From the NCBI GenBank assembly GCA_002457315.1, contig NTKI01000011.1:1-46339 (forward strand): 46,339 nucleotides of DNA. Direction: 5' to 3'. The DNA is from Rhodothermaeota bacterium MED-G19. Its GTDB lineage: Bacteria > Bacteroidota > Bacteroidia > Cytophagales > MED-G16. Both the position numbers and the translations under genes were made by a program. The notes beneath the pieces were generated by a model, which made no database searches, had not been told where the DNA came from, and was given only the letters and a program-made list of their open reading frames with translations. Below are positions 19,825 to 29,058 of the stretch, in pieces (position 1 is the stretch's first letter; each line of letters starts with the position of its first letter).

Positions 19825-20486
19825 GTCTTAAAATCATAAACACATCAGACGGCTCTCACACTATATATAATTCAGAACTGAATGAGACTTATCACTCCAT
19901 CAACGGATCAATTAAAGAGTCCATGCATGTATATGTAGAGGAAGGATTAAACTATTTTCAAAAGAAGGCAAAAAAAGAAGTATATAAAATATTTGAAGTT
20001 GGTTTTGGGACAGGTTTAAATTTTGTACTTTCTTATCTTTTCTCAGAAGAAAAAAAAATAAATATTGAATACCACTCTATTGAGCCATACCCTTTAACTG
20101 ATGGAATTATTAAAAAATTAAACTACTTCAATACTGAATTAAAAGAAAGAGAAATTTACTTGAATTCTCACTCACAAAAATTTAATAGTAAAATAATATA
20201 TTCAGACTTCTGTAGTCTAAGAAAAGAAAAAGAAACTCTGGAGGAAATAAGAATCAATAATTCTTTTGATATAATTTATTTCGATGCCTTTGCTCCAAGT
20301 AAACAACCAAGCATGTGGACACTGCAAAACTTAAATAAAATTTTTACCTGTATGTCAGATGGGTCAATACTTGTGACATACTGCTCTAGTGGAAAATTTA
20401 AGAGAGACCTAAAAGAAATTGGTTTTAACGTGGAGATTATCCCTGGTCCTATAGGAAAAAAGGAGATGGTGAGAGCAACTAAATAA
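19821..20486 (+). CDS. mnmD: tRNA 5-methylaminomethyl-2-thiouridine methyltransferase, MnmD type
   Basis: A 221-residue SAM methyltransferase of the Methyltransf_30 family, corresponding to the N-terminal domain of MnmC without the fused oxidase. It should convert nm5s2U to mnm5s2U at tRNA wobble position 34. FEVGFGTGLNF is the SAM motif I, and IIYFDAFAPSKQPSMWT is the characteristic catalytic-site sequence. LVTYCSSGKFKRDL and the GPIGKKEM end also fit. I place the start at 19821, where ATG overlaps the ispF stop by 4 bp; a GTG at 19806 would add only five residues inside ispF. The ATGA junction implies translational coupling. Confidence 0.9.
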   Translation: MSLKIINTSDGSHTIYNSELNETYHSINGSIKESMHVYVEEGLNYFQKKAKKEVYKIFEVGFGTGLNFVLSYLFSEEKKINIEYHSIEPYPLTDGIIKKLNYFNTELKEREIYLNSHSQKFNSKIIYSDFCSLRKEKETLEEIRINNSFDIIYFDAFAPSKQPSMWTLQNLNKIFTCMSDGSILVTYCSSGKFKRDLKEIGFNVEIIPGPIGKKEMVRATK

Positions 20487-20488
20487 GT

Positions 20489-21424
20489 TTACCATTCCCT
20501 ATTGTACAATTCTATTTTCGCTATCTCATCTTCATCAAGTGTATTTCCTAAACCATGAACCGCCGAAACACAAAAGAATCCAACCACTGGATAATCAGTA
20601 TCGTTTGTAACAAGTAAATTTGTTGGGACATTTGATAATGAGACTGCAAATAATTCACTGAAACCACCTGGTCTATTAATTTGTATCGAAGTCTTATTAA
20701 GGAAGTCAAAAGCCTCATATGTTACTGAGTGGATCTCAACATAAAGTGAGTCCCCTTTAACAAAAGGAGAAATAAAGTTATTGTCTTCATCTGAATCAAA
20801 CTTTGTCACAGCCCTTCTTATAGGAGGTATAAACGGGATACCATCAATAACCGCACCTTCAGAAGAAGCTCCAGCATCGATACAAGTAATTATGTCCTGT
20901 AAACCAACTTGTTTCTCACCATTCTTAAAACTTTTTATCCAGTATGCGTCGCCTGGACCATCTTTTTCTCTAGACCAGAACTCAGCATAGTAAGAGCCTT
21001 CAGGGACTTGACCTCTTACAAAGTTTACACTATCTATTTTTGATGTTCTGTTGAGTCTTGATTCAGATGTAATTTGCTTTCCTTGGTAATTAATTTCCAT
21101 ATAATAGCTAGTACCGACAACACCAATATTTTTTTGAAGACTATCTGGGGCCCACACGTATTCACCATCATCTCTCTCAGAGAAAATAAAAATATTCCCT
21201 AGATCATCTGAAACTTTAACAGAAGCTCCGTCCGCAGGTTCAGGTGAAGAGCTTGAGAGGTAATTCTGCGTCTTTGATAGCTTGATTATCTGCTCTTTCT
21301 CTAAATTATTTATCCAGGCATCAACTACAAGAATAGGGTCATTGATTGGAAGATCAGGAATGATTATATCTTCACATGAGATTAATAAAATAAGAGATAC
21401 AGATAAAATAATTTTTCTTATCAT
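20489..21424 (-). CDS. DUF4249 lipoprotein, partner of a TonB-dependent receptor
   Basis: A 311-residue lipoprotein: the signal sequence ends in LLISC (Cys17), followed by EDIIIPDLP. The body matches the DUF4249 pattern known next to carboxypeptidase-regulatory TonB receptors in Bacteroidota: an early LVVDAWINN strand, a short Ig-like domain with GASVKVSD, and a late NKTSIQINRPGGF segment; the usual end of the family is seen as VGFFCVSAV. The start overlaps the end of the receptor gene by 4 bp (ATGA), so the two products are probably made together and act together at the outer membrane. The substrate is unknown. Confidence 0.88.
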   Translation of the reverse strand: MIRKIILSVSLILLISCEDIIIPDLPINDPILVVDAWINNLEKEQIIKLSKTQNYLSSSSPEPADGASVKVSDDLGNIFIFSERDDGEYVWAPDSLQKNIGVVGTSYYMEINYQGKQITSESRLNRTSKIDSVNFVRGQVPEGSYYAEFWSREKDGPGDAYWIKSFKNGEKQVGLQDIITCIDAGASSEGAVIDGIPFIPPIRRAVTKFDSDEDNNFISPFVKGDSLYVEIHSVTYEAFDFLNKTSIQINRPGGFSELFAVSLSNVPTNLLVTNDTDYPVVGFFCVSAVHGLGNTLDEDEIAKIELYNREW

Positions 21425-23811
21425 AACTTAAAATTATATGTAATTGATGGAACAAAAGATCCTATAATAGATAATCTAGTAACCTCCCCAGGCACAAAGG
21501 AATCTGTCACATTTCCCTTTCCCTGTGAGAAATAAATAGAGAAAGGATTTCTTCGATTATACACATTATAAACTCCTATTATCAGAGAACTTTTGTTTCT
21601 TCTTTCGTCTCCATTCTTTTTAAATTTCTTTCCGTTAATTGTGACAGATAAGTCAAGACGATGATATTCAGGTATTCTAAACTGATGCCTTGAGTTAGAT
21701 GAGTTATGAGGTATTGCAAAACCTTGAATAACAAACTTAGAGGAAGGAAATGTTACAGGGGTACCAGTGAGGTACACAAAGTTTCCAGATAACTGCACCC
21801 TATCATTAATTTTATAAGTAGATGTTATTTTGAAGTTATGTGTCTGGTCATATCTTGTAGGATACCAGTTAAATTTGTTTATGCCCCTGATCTTAAGTTC
21901 CGATCTACCTGCAGTGTAGCTAACCCAGCCGTTAAACTTTCCTCTATTCTTTTTTAATAATAGCTCTACTCCGTATGCTCTACCTATACCTGAAAGCAGG
22001 TCTCCTTCTATATACTTATTAATCAAAAGATCTGCTCCGTCTATATAATCAATTTGATTTTTCAGATCTTTATAATATAATTCAACAGAGGCCTCAAATT
22101 TGTTATTGTTAAAATTTTTGAAGTATCCTAGCACATAAGAGTCAGCAAGTTCCGGTTTTATATTATTCGTGCTTGGTGTCCACACATCAAGTGAACTAGA
22201 TGCAGCTGTATTAGAAAGTAAATGTATATACTGTGCCATTCTATTATAACTTGATTTAATAGATGAAGAATTTCCGAGCCTTATATTAAGAGATATTCTT
22301 GGCTCTATATTAGAATAGGATTTAATGTTTTCATTTCCTTCAACAGATTCCTCAGAGACAAGTGGTTTCCTTCCTCCACTTAATGTAGATGCTCCAAATT
22401 CATACACACTACCTGGGCCGTAGTAAGAGTAGACGGAGTACCTTAGGCCATATGCTAATGTTAAACTTGATATCTTCTGTTCGTTACCCACATAAAAGGC
22501 CCCCTCAAAAGCATACTTCATTGGGAGTGTGATGTCTGTCTTCTCACCATCACTTACACCAATTGCGTTTGCTGGTTCAAATCTATATTTTATTAATTCA
22601 GCTCCTATTGAAAGTTCATTATTAGCGTCAACAAAATATGTAAACTCAGGTTTAAAATTAAAAGTTTCCACATTTGAGTCCCACTCAAACTTATTTCTGT
22701 CGTCACTCCCAAAAGCTAACTGATAATCATAATTACTATATATGGCAGTAAAGTTTGAGAATAATCTGTCGTTAAACAGATGATTCCATCTTATAGTCCC
22801 TGTTTTATTACCCCAGTTAAAACCTTGTCTTGCATCAAACTTAAACACATCTCTACCCACATAACTTGAAACATATAACGTGTTATTTTCATTTAATTCA
22901 AAATTTGTTTTGGCAGTTAGATCATAGAAATTAAGGGCTGCCCCGTCTTCAAAAAAATTAGAGTTTTTAAGGAAAGGCTTTGCTAAGATGTCTGCGTATG
23001 ACCTCCTAAGTGCTAATATAAAAGATGATTTATCTTTAACTATTGGTGACTCAAGAGTTAACCTACTAAAAATTGTTCCAATTCCTCCAGATAGGACTGT
23101 ATTCTTCTTATTTCCGTCCTTCATCCTAATATCTAAAATAGAAGACACCCTGCCACCATACCTTGATGGGACTCCCCCCTTATATAATTTCAAGTCTTTC
23201 ACTGCGTCTGGGTTAAACACCGAGAGAAAACCTAGAAGATGTGATGAGTTATACACTGGAGCTTCATCTAAAAGAACTAAGTTCTGACCAACAGATCCTC
23301 CCCTCACATTAAAACCTGAGGCACCTTCACCTACAGAACTTACTCCTGGAAGAAGCTGAATTGCCTTAATAATATCATTTTCACCTAAGAAAGTTGGAAT
23401 CTCGGTAACTTTTGACATGTCTAGTTTAGAAGTACTCATTTCAATACTAGAGATATTATAATCTTCAGCTAAATCGCTTACGATAACTCCCTCCAACTCT
23501 ATGTCCAAACTTGAAAGTTCAATATCTACTTTTGTGTTATCAGATAATTCTAGCTTTCTCGAAATGGTTTTATATCCGATATATCTGAAATCAACATTAT
23601 AAGCACCTTCGCCTAATGTTATAGAATAAAATCCATAAGGATTAGTTATTGTACCCGAACTAATTTCATTAATATAAACTGTAGCCCCTATAAGACTCTC
23701 ACCTGATTCAGCGTCTCTGACATATCCATTTAAAGTAAATTTATCCTGAGAAAATAATTGAGTTGATAAAAAGAAAAAGAAAGATAATAATCGTAAAGTA
23801 TTCATCACCAC
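21421..23811 (-). CDS. TonB-dependent receptor with carboxypeptidase-like regulatory domain
   Basis: A 796-residue outer-membrane receptor. It has a signal peptide (ends near LFSQ), a CarboxypepD_reg-like Ig fold at about 26-105 (LNGYVRDAESGESLIGATVYI), a plug domain around 125-235 (LPGVSSVGEGASGFNVRGG), then a beta-barrel to the terminal SITYNFKL. The RxGG motif of the plug (NVRGGSVGQN) is intact. Size and pairing match the DUF4249-linked receptor class rather than SusC. The receptor would import a ligand in a TonB/ExbBD-driven way; no TonB gene is nearby. It lies 22 bp after ypdA on the same strand, so it may be co-transcribed with the bacillithiol genes, though a functional link is only inference. 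Confidence 0.92.
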   Translation of the reverse strand: MVMNTLRLLSFFFFLSTQLFSQDKFTLNGYVRDAESGESLIGATVYINEISSGTITNPYGFYSITLGEGAYNVDFRYIGYKTISRKLELSDNTKVDIELSSLDIELEGVIVSDLAEDYNISSIEMSTSKLDMSKVTEIPTFLGENDIIKAIQLLPGVSSVGEGASGFNVRGGSVGQNLVLLDEAPVYNSSHLLGFLSVFNPDAVKDLKLYKGGVPSRYGGRVSSILDIRMKDGNKKNTVLSGGIGTIFSRLTLESPIVKDKSSFILALRRSYADILAKPFLKNSNFFEDGAALNFYDLTAKTNFELNENNTLYVSSYVGRDVFKFDARQGFNWGNKTGTIRWNHLFNDRLFSNFTAIYSNYDYQLAFGSDDRNKFEWDSNVETFNFKPEFTYFVDANNELSIGAELIKYRFEPANAIGVSDGEKTDITLPMKYAFEGAFYVGNEQKISSLTLAYGLRYSVYSYYGPGSVYEFGASTLSGGRKPLVSEESVEGNENIKSYSNIEPRISLNIRLGNSSSIKSSYNRMAQYIHLLSNTAASSSLDVWTPSTNNIKPELADSYVLGYFKNFNNNKFEASVELYYKDLKNQIDYIDGADLLINKYIEGDLLSGIGRAYGVELLLKKNRGKFNGWVSYTAGRSELKIRGINKFNWYPTRYDQTHNFKITSTYKINDRVQLSGNFVYLTGTPVTFPSSKFVIQGFAIPHNSSNSRHQFRIPEYHRLDLSVTINGKKFKKNGDERRNKSSLIIGVYNVYNRRNPFSIYFSQGKGNVTDSFVPGEVTRLSIIGSFVPSITYNFKL

Positions 23812-23833
23812 GATTATAATACGATAATTTATA

Positions 23834-24799
23834 TTAGGAGTTGTTTTTTTTTATTTCTTTGATAATAATTTTTGAGTGATCTCTAGAATTCTCAATAAAC
23901 CACTTATTGGTTTTTAATCCTCCACATATTACTCCGGCAAGATAAACGCCGTCAACATTCGTCTCCATAGTATCAGGATTATGGAATGGTGTTGTATATT
24001 CATCTTCTCCTATTTCAATTCCAATTCTTTTCAGAAAAGAGAAGTCTGGCTGATATCCTGTCATTGCGAGAACAAAATCATTTTCAATCACCAACTCTCC
24101 TTCTGGTGTTGATATAGTTAAGCTTTTGTCATCTATTTTTTTAATATTTGAATTAAAATATGACTTGATAGATCCCTCATTTATTCTGTTTTCTACATCA
24201 GGCTTAACCCAGTACTTTACAGTCTCACTTAAATTTGGTTCTCTCACTATCATCGTAACTTCCTTAGCTCCCTTCCTGTATGTCTCAAGTGCAACATCAA
24301 CTGCCGAGTTTGCAGCACCTACCACAGCAACCTTCATCCCAAAATATGGATGGGGTTCATCATAATAATGTTTTACTTTATCCAAAGTCTCTCCTGGAAC
24401 ATTTAATTTATAAGGAAGGTCATAGAAGCCTGTAGATATGATTACATTTTTAGATATGTATCTTCCTTTTGATGTAATAATTTCAAAGTTTTCTGTTTTT
24501 TTAATCTCACTTACTTCCTCATATAAATTCACTTTTAACTCCCATGAGCTGACAACTCTCCTGTAGTATTCTAGTGCCTCAGACTTAGTCGGCTTTGAGT
24601 TATGAGATATGAATGGAACATCTCCAATCTCGAGCTTATCAGATGTCGAAAAAAAGGTCATGTTTTTCGGATAGTTATATAAGGAATTCACAAGACAACC
24701 CCTATCAATAATAACGTAGTTAAGATTATTTTTTTTTGCCTCAATAGCACAACAAATCCCAATCGGCCCTGCACCTATAATACAAACATCAAAATCCAT
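23834..24799 (-). CDS. ypdA: YpdA family FAD-dependent bacillithiol disulfide reductase
   Basis: A 321-residue pyridine-nucleotide:disulfide oxidoreductase-like flavoprotein. It has an FAD-binding GAGPIG (9-14), a NADPH-binding VVGAANSAVDVALE segment (about 155-170), and CLVNSLYNYPKNMTFFST near 34-51, which is characteristic of YpdA. The end (TNKWFIENSRDHS) also matches. YpdA reduces bacillithiol disulfide with NADPH. The gene starts 1 bp after the stop of bshC, which makes the cofactor, and this gives strong contextual support. Confidence 0.92.
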   Translation of the reverse strand: MDFDVCIIGAGPIGICCAIEAKKNNLNYVIIDRGCLVNSLYNYPKNMTFFSTSDKLEIGDVPFISHNSKPTKSEALEYYRRVVSSWELKVNLYEEVSEIKKTENFEIITSKGRYISKNVIISTGFYDLPYKLNVPGETLDKVKHYYDEPHPYFGMKVAVVGAANSAVDVALETYRKGAKEVTMIVREPNLSETVKYWVKPDVENRINEGSIKSYFNSNIKKIDDKSLTISTPEGELVIENDFVLAMTGYQPDFSFLKRIGIEIGEDEYTTPFHNPDTMETNVDGVYLAGVICGGLKTNKWFIENSRDHSKIIIKEIKKNNS

Positions 24800-24800
24800 A

Positions 24801-26315
24801 CTACACCTTTAAAATTTTGAAATTCAAATCTAGTGGGTCTAAATTTTTATATAATTCATCTACCAATGAAGAATTATAAAAAGTGATCATGCTTTCTTTT
24901 CTCTCTTGTATTGAGTTATCCGGATTTAGATTATCATATAAAAGTTTAATGTGAGAAATAGAATCAGCATTATTTTTTTTAAGAGCGTTTAGATATCTTC
25001 TCTCTACCTGATTCACAGTCTTCTCTATTTTTTTTCCTGTTGCCAGAACATGTGGCTTCATCGTCGAGTCAACATTGCCAAATTTTGATGACAAACTTGT
25101 GACTGCGTCTTTTATCTTTTGAACCTCGTCACTGAAGTTTTTTGTGTTATCATCAAAAGCATCAATAGATTTAGATTCCAAAAAATGTTTACTTTTAAAT
25201 AATTCATGAGAACTAAAACCATATTTATCTATTATCTTCTGCATCTTCTCAGAAATAATTAGGCAGAAATCTCTTGGTATAAGTACAGGGTAATTGATAT
25301 TATAATGTTCAAAAAATTTTTTAAAACTTAGCCAGTATACTATCTCAGCTGGGCCGCCAACATAAGATAAATTAGGTAATATAGACTGCTGAAAAAGGCA
25401 ACGAGATATGACATTAGGACTAAAATTCTCTGGAGATGAGTGTACTAATTTTTTCATCTGATTTTCATCAAAAGACTTAGAGGTTGAAAGAATTTTATAA
25501 TTTTTATCTTTCTCTATCCTATCTCTAAATTTTGAATCTTGAAAAAAGAAGTTAATTTTTCTTACTAGTACATCAGATTTATCTTCAGAAGAATTCTCAA
25601 TATTAAATATTGAATTATTAATAATATCATCTTCTATAACATCAATAAAAGATTTCTTAAAATTTCGAGAGTTAGGGTCTAGCACGACAAGCCCCATTTC
25701 ACCAAAAAGGAAATTCATATATTTCCTTACAGCATCTGACAAAGATTCACTAGAGTTATAAGCTTCTATAAAAAAACTAGGGACTGATGGTTCTTTTTCC
25801 AAAATCTTAGCAAAGGATTTAGGATTAATATCGCCCACTGGACCAGAAGTATCAATATCCCATTTATAGCTCTTTCCCAAACTAAAAAAAGATTTGATCT
25901 CATCAAAATCATGATCTTCAGACGCCATCCAATAAACTGGAATAAAATTATGATCTGGATGTTTTTTAGATAGACTATCGGCTAACTTGATAGTGGATAT
26001 TATTTTGTAAATGACATAAAGTGGACCAGCACATACATTTAACTGATGTCCAGTAGTTACAGTGTAAGAGTTATCTGATAAAAGTAGTTTTATATTGTTA
26101 GTGAGCTTATCACTCAGTTCTAGAGACCTATATTGAGAGGTTATTTCAGAGTGAAGTGTTTTTCTTTTATCTGTGCTAAAATTAATTTTTTCAATTCCAC
26201 GTATAATGTTTTTTTCATCAGGAAAATAATCTTCTTTTTTCTTTCCTTGAATGAAATCCAGAAATTTTTTAGAAAAATTTCCCGTATCCTGAAAACTTAT
26301 AGTCTCTTTCTTCAT
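24801..26315 (-). CDS. bshC: Bacillithiol biosynthesis cysteine-adding enzyme
   Basis: A 504-residue BshC, the putative cysteine ligase that completes bacillithiol from glucosaminyl-malate. Family marks: TVTTGHQLNVCAGPLYVIYK (about 88-107), PVYWMASEDHDFDEI (about 127-141), then YVGGPAEIVYW in the middle and a C-terminal coiled-coil region with VNQVERRYL. The length is close to the usual 510-540. It overlaps rimO by 4 bp (ATGA) and is followed directly by ypdA. bshA and bshB are not in the window. Confidence 0.95.
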   Translation of the reverse strand: MKKETISFQDTGNFSKKFLDFIQGKKKEDYFPDEKNIIRGIEKINFSTDKRKTLHSEITSQYRSLELSDKLTNNIKLLLSDNSYTVTTGHQLNVCAGPLYVIYKIISTIKLADSLSKKHPDHNFIPVYWMASEDHDFDEIKSFFSLGKSYKWDIDTSGPVGDINPKSFAKILEKEPSVPSFFIEAYNSSESLSDAVRKYMNFLFGEMGLVVLDPNSRNFKKSFIDVIEDDIINNSIFNIENSSEDKSDVLVRKINFFFQDSKFRDRIEKDKNYKILSTSKSFDENQMKKLVHSSPENFSPNVISRCLFQQSILPNLSYVGGPAEIVYWLSFKKFFEHYNINYPVLIPRDFCLIISEKMQKIIDKYGFSSHELFKSKHFLESKSIDAFDDNTKNFSDEVQKIKDAVTSLSSKFGNVDSTMKPHVLATGKKIEKTVNQVERRYLNALKKNNADSISHIKLLYDNLNPDNSIQERKESMITFYNSSLVDELYKNLDPLDLNFKILKV

Positions 26316-27619
26316 TTTATAACTTCTCCAATTAAATCGTAGTCACTTGCTGAGGTTATCTGAACATCATAAAACTCTCCAACTCTAAGATGAAAATCTT
26401 CTGCAGGGATTATTACTTCATTATCAACCTCGGGTGAATCAAACTCAGTCCTACCAAAATAATTATTTTTATCACCTCTATCAATTAATACTTTAAATGT
26501 TTTACCTATTTTATTATTATTTAATTCTTGAGAGATGTCCTGTTGTAGTGACATTATCTGATTATATCGCTTCCTCTTAAGTGTTTCAGGGACATCATCT
26601 TCATATGAGTGAGAATGAGTTCCTTCCTCATGCGAATAGGTAAATACTCCTAATCTATCAAACCTATTTCTCTCAACAAACTCATACATTTCTTGAAAGT
26701 GTCTTTCTCCCTCTCCAGGATGTCCAGCAATGAGCGTAGTCCTAATTGAAATTTCAGGGTTGATATCTCTAATATCTTTAATTAGAGCGTCTGTCTTCTC
26801 TCTAGTAATTCCCCTTCTCATAAGTTTTAATATTTCTGTTGACCCGTGCTGAAGGGGTATGTCCAAGTAGTTACATATATTTTCTCTGTCTCTCATGACT
26901 TTGATTATTTCGAGTGGGAATCCTGAAGGGTATGCGTAGTGCACTCTAATCCAATCTAGACCTTCTATATCAGAGAGTGTTTTTAATAACTCTGGAAGTT
27001 TTCTTTTCCCATATATATCTAATCCATAATACGTAGAGTCCTGAGCAATTACCATAATCTCTTTCACTCCATTTCTAACAAGGTTTTTGGTTTCTAAGAC
27101 CAGATCCTCTATTGTCTTGGACCTGTGTTTTCCCCTCATGATAGGAATAGCACAGAAAGAACAAGGTCTATCACAGCCCTCAGAAATTTTAAGATACGCA
27201 TAATGAGAATCCGTAGTAATTACCCTGTCTCCTAGGAGTTCATTTCTATATTTTGCTTGAAAATTCTTAAGGAGTTCAGGTAAATCTCTTGTCCCATAGA
27301 AGCCATCCACTTCAGGTATATCTTTTTCTAAGTTTTCTTTATACCTCTGAGATAAACAACCTGTTACAAAAAGTTTTTTAATACTTCCTGTCTCTTTCTT
27401 TTTTGCATAAGAAAGAATAGTGTCGATAGACTCTTGTTTTGCATGATCGATAAAACCACAAGTATTGACTATTACTATATCTGGGTTTATGTCATCTCTC
27501 TGATGATATGCCATCTTATCATTTCCCTTTAGTTGAGTAAGCAGAACCTCAGAGTCAACAATATTCTTTGCACAACCTAATGTTACAATATTAATTTTTT
27601 CTTTAGACTTAGTTTGCAT
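26312..27619 (-). CDS. rimO: Ribosomal protein S12 methylthiotransferase
   Basis: A 435-residue radical-SAM methylthiotransferase that modifies the conserved aspartate of ribosomal protein S12. The N-terminal MTTase domain has its cluster Cys16, Cys54 and Cys88 (LGCAKN, NTCGFI, TGCLSQ). The radical-SAM motif is CDRPCSFC (Cys149, Cys153, Cys156), and the C-terminal TRAM domain covers about 370-435. IPLQHGS and RTTLIAGHPGE are characteristic. RimO rather than MiaB is favoured by the opening TLGCAKNIVDSE. It overlaps bshC by 4 bp. TTCGTTAA occurs 20 bp upstream of its ATG. Confidence 0.96.
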   Translation of the reverse strand: MQTKSKEKINIVTLGCAKNIVDSEVLLTQLKGNDKMAYHQRDDINPDIVIVNTCGFIDHAKQESIDTILSYAKKKETGSIKKLFVTGCLSQRYKENLEKDIPEVDGFYGTRDLPELLKNFQAKYRNELLGDRVITTDSHYAYLKISEGCDRPCSFCAIPIMRGKHRSKTIEDLVLETKNLVRNGVKEIMVIAQDSTYYGLDIYGKRKLPELLKTLSDIEGLDWIRVHYAYPSGFPLEIIKVMRDRENICNYLDIPLQHGSTEILKLMRRGITREKTDALIKDIRDINPEISIRTTLIAGHPGEGERHFQEMYEFVERNRFDRLGVFTYSHEEGTHSHSYEDDVPETLKRKRYNQIMSLQQDISQELNNNKIGKTFKVLIDRGDKNNYFGRTEFDSPEVDNEVIIPAEDFHLRVGEFYDVQITSASDYDLIGEVIK

Positions 27620-27658
27620 TTGTTTAGATAGAATAAAATTAACGAATTATCGGTACTA

Positions 27659-27684
27659 ATAGTTAAGGTAAATTGTTTAACTAT
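27659..27684 (-). terminator. Hairpin directly after the short T9SS gene
   Basis: ATAGTTAA (27659-27666) and TTAACTAT (27677-27684) form a perfect 8-bp stem around a 10-nt loop, directly after the stop codon of the 27685-28161 gene and before rimO. The stem is AT-rich and no U-run follows, so it is a weak terminator or an mRNA-stabilising end at best. Confidence 0.3.
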
Positions 27685-28161
27685 CTATCTCTGACTTTTT
27701 ATGATATTAAAAATTTTTCTCTTTCCGGTCTTATCTTCAATGACTTCAATGATATAAGATCCGTTGTTGTATTTTTTCATTTCTAAGGTAAGGTCAGAGA
27801 AAGGTAAGGTCTTTTGTTCAAGAACTCTCCCAAGCTTGTCTACTACTCTTACGTGGTAAGTTCCCACTGGATCACCACCCTCAAACATAACCTTATCATA
27901 AGTAGGATTAGGAAATGCCTTTATTTCAAGTAATAAATTTTTTTCGATAGAGGTAGGAATAACATCTACGATAAGAGGTTGGTGGAAACCTTGAGTTAAC
28001 TCAGTTTCAGTAGATCCAACAGTGGATATAACACCCTCTCCAATAGTCCAACTCAAGATATATCCATCAGCTTCAGATGTGTTTCCTGCAGAAGAAATCA
28101 CCTGTTGAGAGAAACTGCTATATGAAAAGCACATTAAAACTAAGATGAAAATTTTATTCAT
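27685..28161 (-). CDS. Short exported protein with T9SS type A sorting domain
   Basis: A 158-residue protein consisting of a signal peptide (ends near SSFSQ), a short beta segment (QVISSAGNTSEADGYILSW to TQGFHQPLI) and a C-terminal T9SS sorting domain (IKAFPNPTYDKV, then LTLEMKKYNNGSYIIEV). The short segment is a recurring Bacteroidota module often directly fused to the sorting domain. The protein should be secreted or anchored at the cell surface. Its role is unknown. It lies 27 bp after the RmlD-like gene and before a hairpin that separates it from rimO. Confidence 0.83.
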   Translation of the reverse strand: MNKIFILVLMCFSYSSFSQQVISSAGNTSEADGYILSWTIGEGVISTVGSTETELTQGFHQPLIVDVIPTSIEKNLLLEIKAFPNPTYDKVMFEGGDPVGTYHVRVVDKLGRVLEQKTLPFSDLTLEMKKYNNGSYIIEVIEDKTGKRKIFNIIKSQR

Positions 28162-28188
28162 ATTGTAAATTTAACGAATTATAGCAAA

Positions 28189-29058
28189 CTAAGAGACATT
28201 AAACATTAGATCTAAAGATTTATTAAAACTAGTAGGGTTATACCCCAGGAATCTAATAGACCTTTCTAAATCAAATCCGGTTTTAAAAGGTCTCTCTGCC
28301 TTCTGATTTAAATCTTTTGTTTTAACATGTTTAATAAGGTTTTTATCTAATGAAAAATGGTCTGCAATCCTTTTTCCTATTTCTAGATAACTCATCTGCT
28401 CTGAGCCACACACATTAAAAATTCCAATAGCTTTATTTTCAGAAGCACTTATGCATGCTCTTGACAAATCATCTACATAAGTAGGCATTCTAATTTGGTC
28501 ATCAACGAGACTAACTGCTCTACCTTCTTCTAAAGATTTCTTAATAAAAGTAACAATATTTAATTTTTCATGAATTCCATAAACCAATATTGTCCTAAGA
28601 ATTGAATATTTAATACTAGAGGAGGTTATTATTTTCTCTCCTTCTAATTTACTTTTGGCATAATAACTTTGAGGACTGGGAGTATCAGATTCAAGATAAA
28701 TTCCAGAATCTTTTTTTCCATCAAAAATATAATCTGTGGATATATGCGTCAAATGACAATTATATCTAGCACAGACATCAACTAAATTTCTAATTCCAGT
28801 TATGTTTACATCATCACATGATTTTTTTTCTAACTCACAGAGATCAACATTTGCCATTGCAGCACAATTAATTACCACGTCTGGATCAAATTTTGAAAAA
28901 AAAAGATCTAAATCATTTTTTAATGAAATATCAACTTTATGATCAGCAAATCCTTCAACTCTTCTTGATGATTTAAATACTTTGTGCTGAGTATTAAACA
29001 ATAATTTTATAATTGAATTTCCAACTAACCCATTAACTCCTGTTACTAGAATCTTCAT
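28189..29058 (-). CDS. RmlD-like NAD(P)-dependent sugar-nucleotide reductase
   Basis: A 289-residue extended short-chain dehydrogenase. The Rossmann motif is TGVNGLVGNS (6-15), CAAMANVDLCE follows at about 65-75, and the catalytic Tyr-x-x-x-Lys is YYAKSKLEGE (about 132-141). HISTDYIFDG and the late GIFNVCGSEQMSYLEI are typical of RmlD/dTDP-4-dehydrorhamnose reductases. Without neighbouring rmlA, rmlB or rmlC the sugar is uncertain; the protein could reduce another NDP-4-keto sugar or act as a general SDR. The start overlaps the cyclophilin stop by 1 bp. Confidence 0.82.
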   Translation of the reverse strand: MKILVTGVNGLVGNSIIKLLFNTQHKVFKSSRRVEGFADHKVDISLKNDLDLFFSKFDPDVVINCAAMANVDLCELEKKSCDDVNITGIRNLVDVCARYNCHLTHISTDYIFDGKKDSGIYLESDTPSPQSYYAKSKLEGEKIITSSSIKYSILRTILVYGIHEKLNIVTFIKKSLEEGRAVSLVDDQIRMPTYVDDLSRACISASENKAIGIFNVCGSEQMSYLEIGKRIADHFSLDKNLIKHVKTKDLNQKAERPFKTGFDLERSIRFLGYNPTSFNKSLDLMFNVS

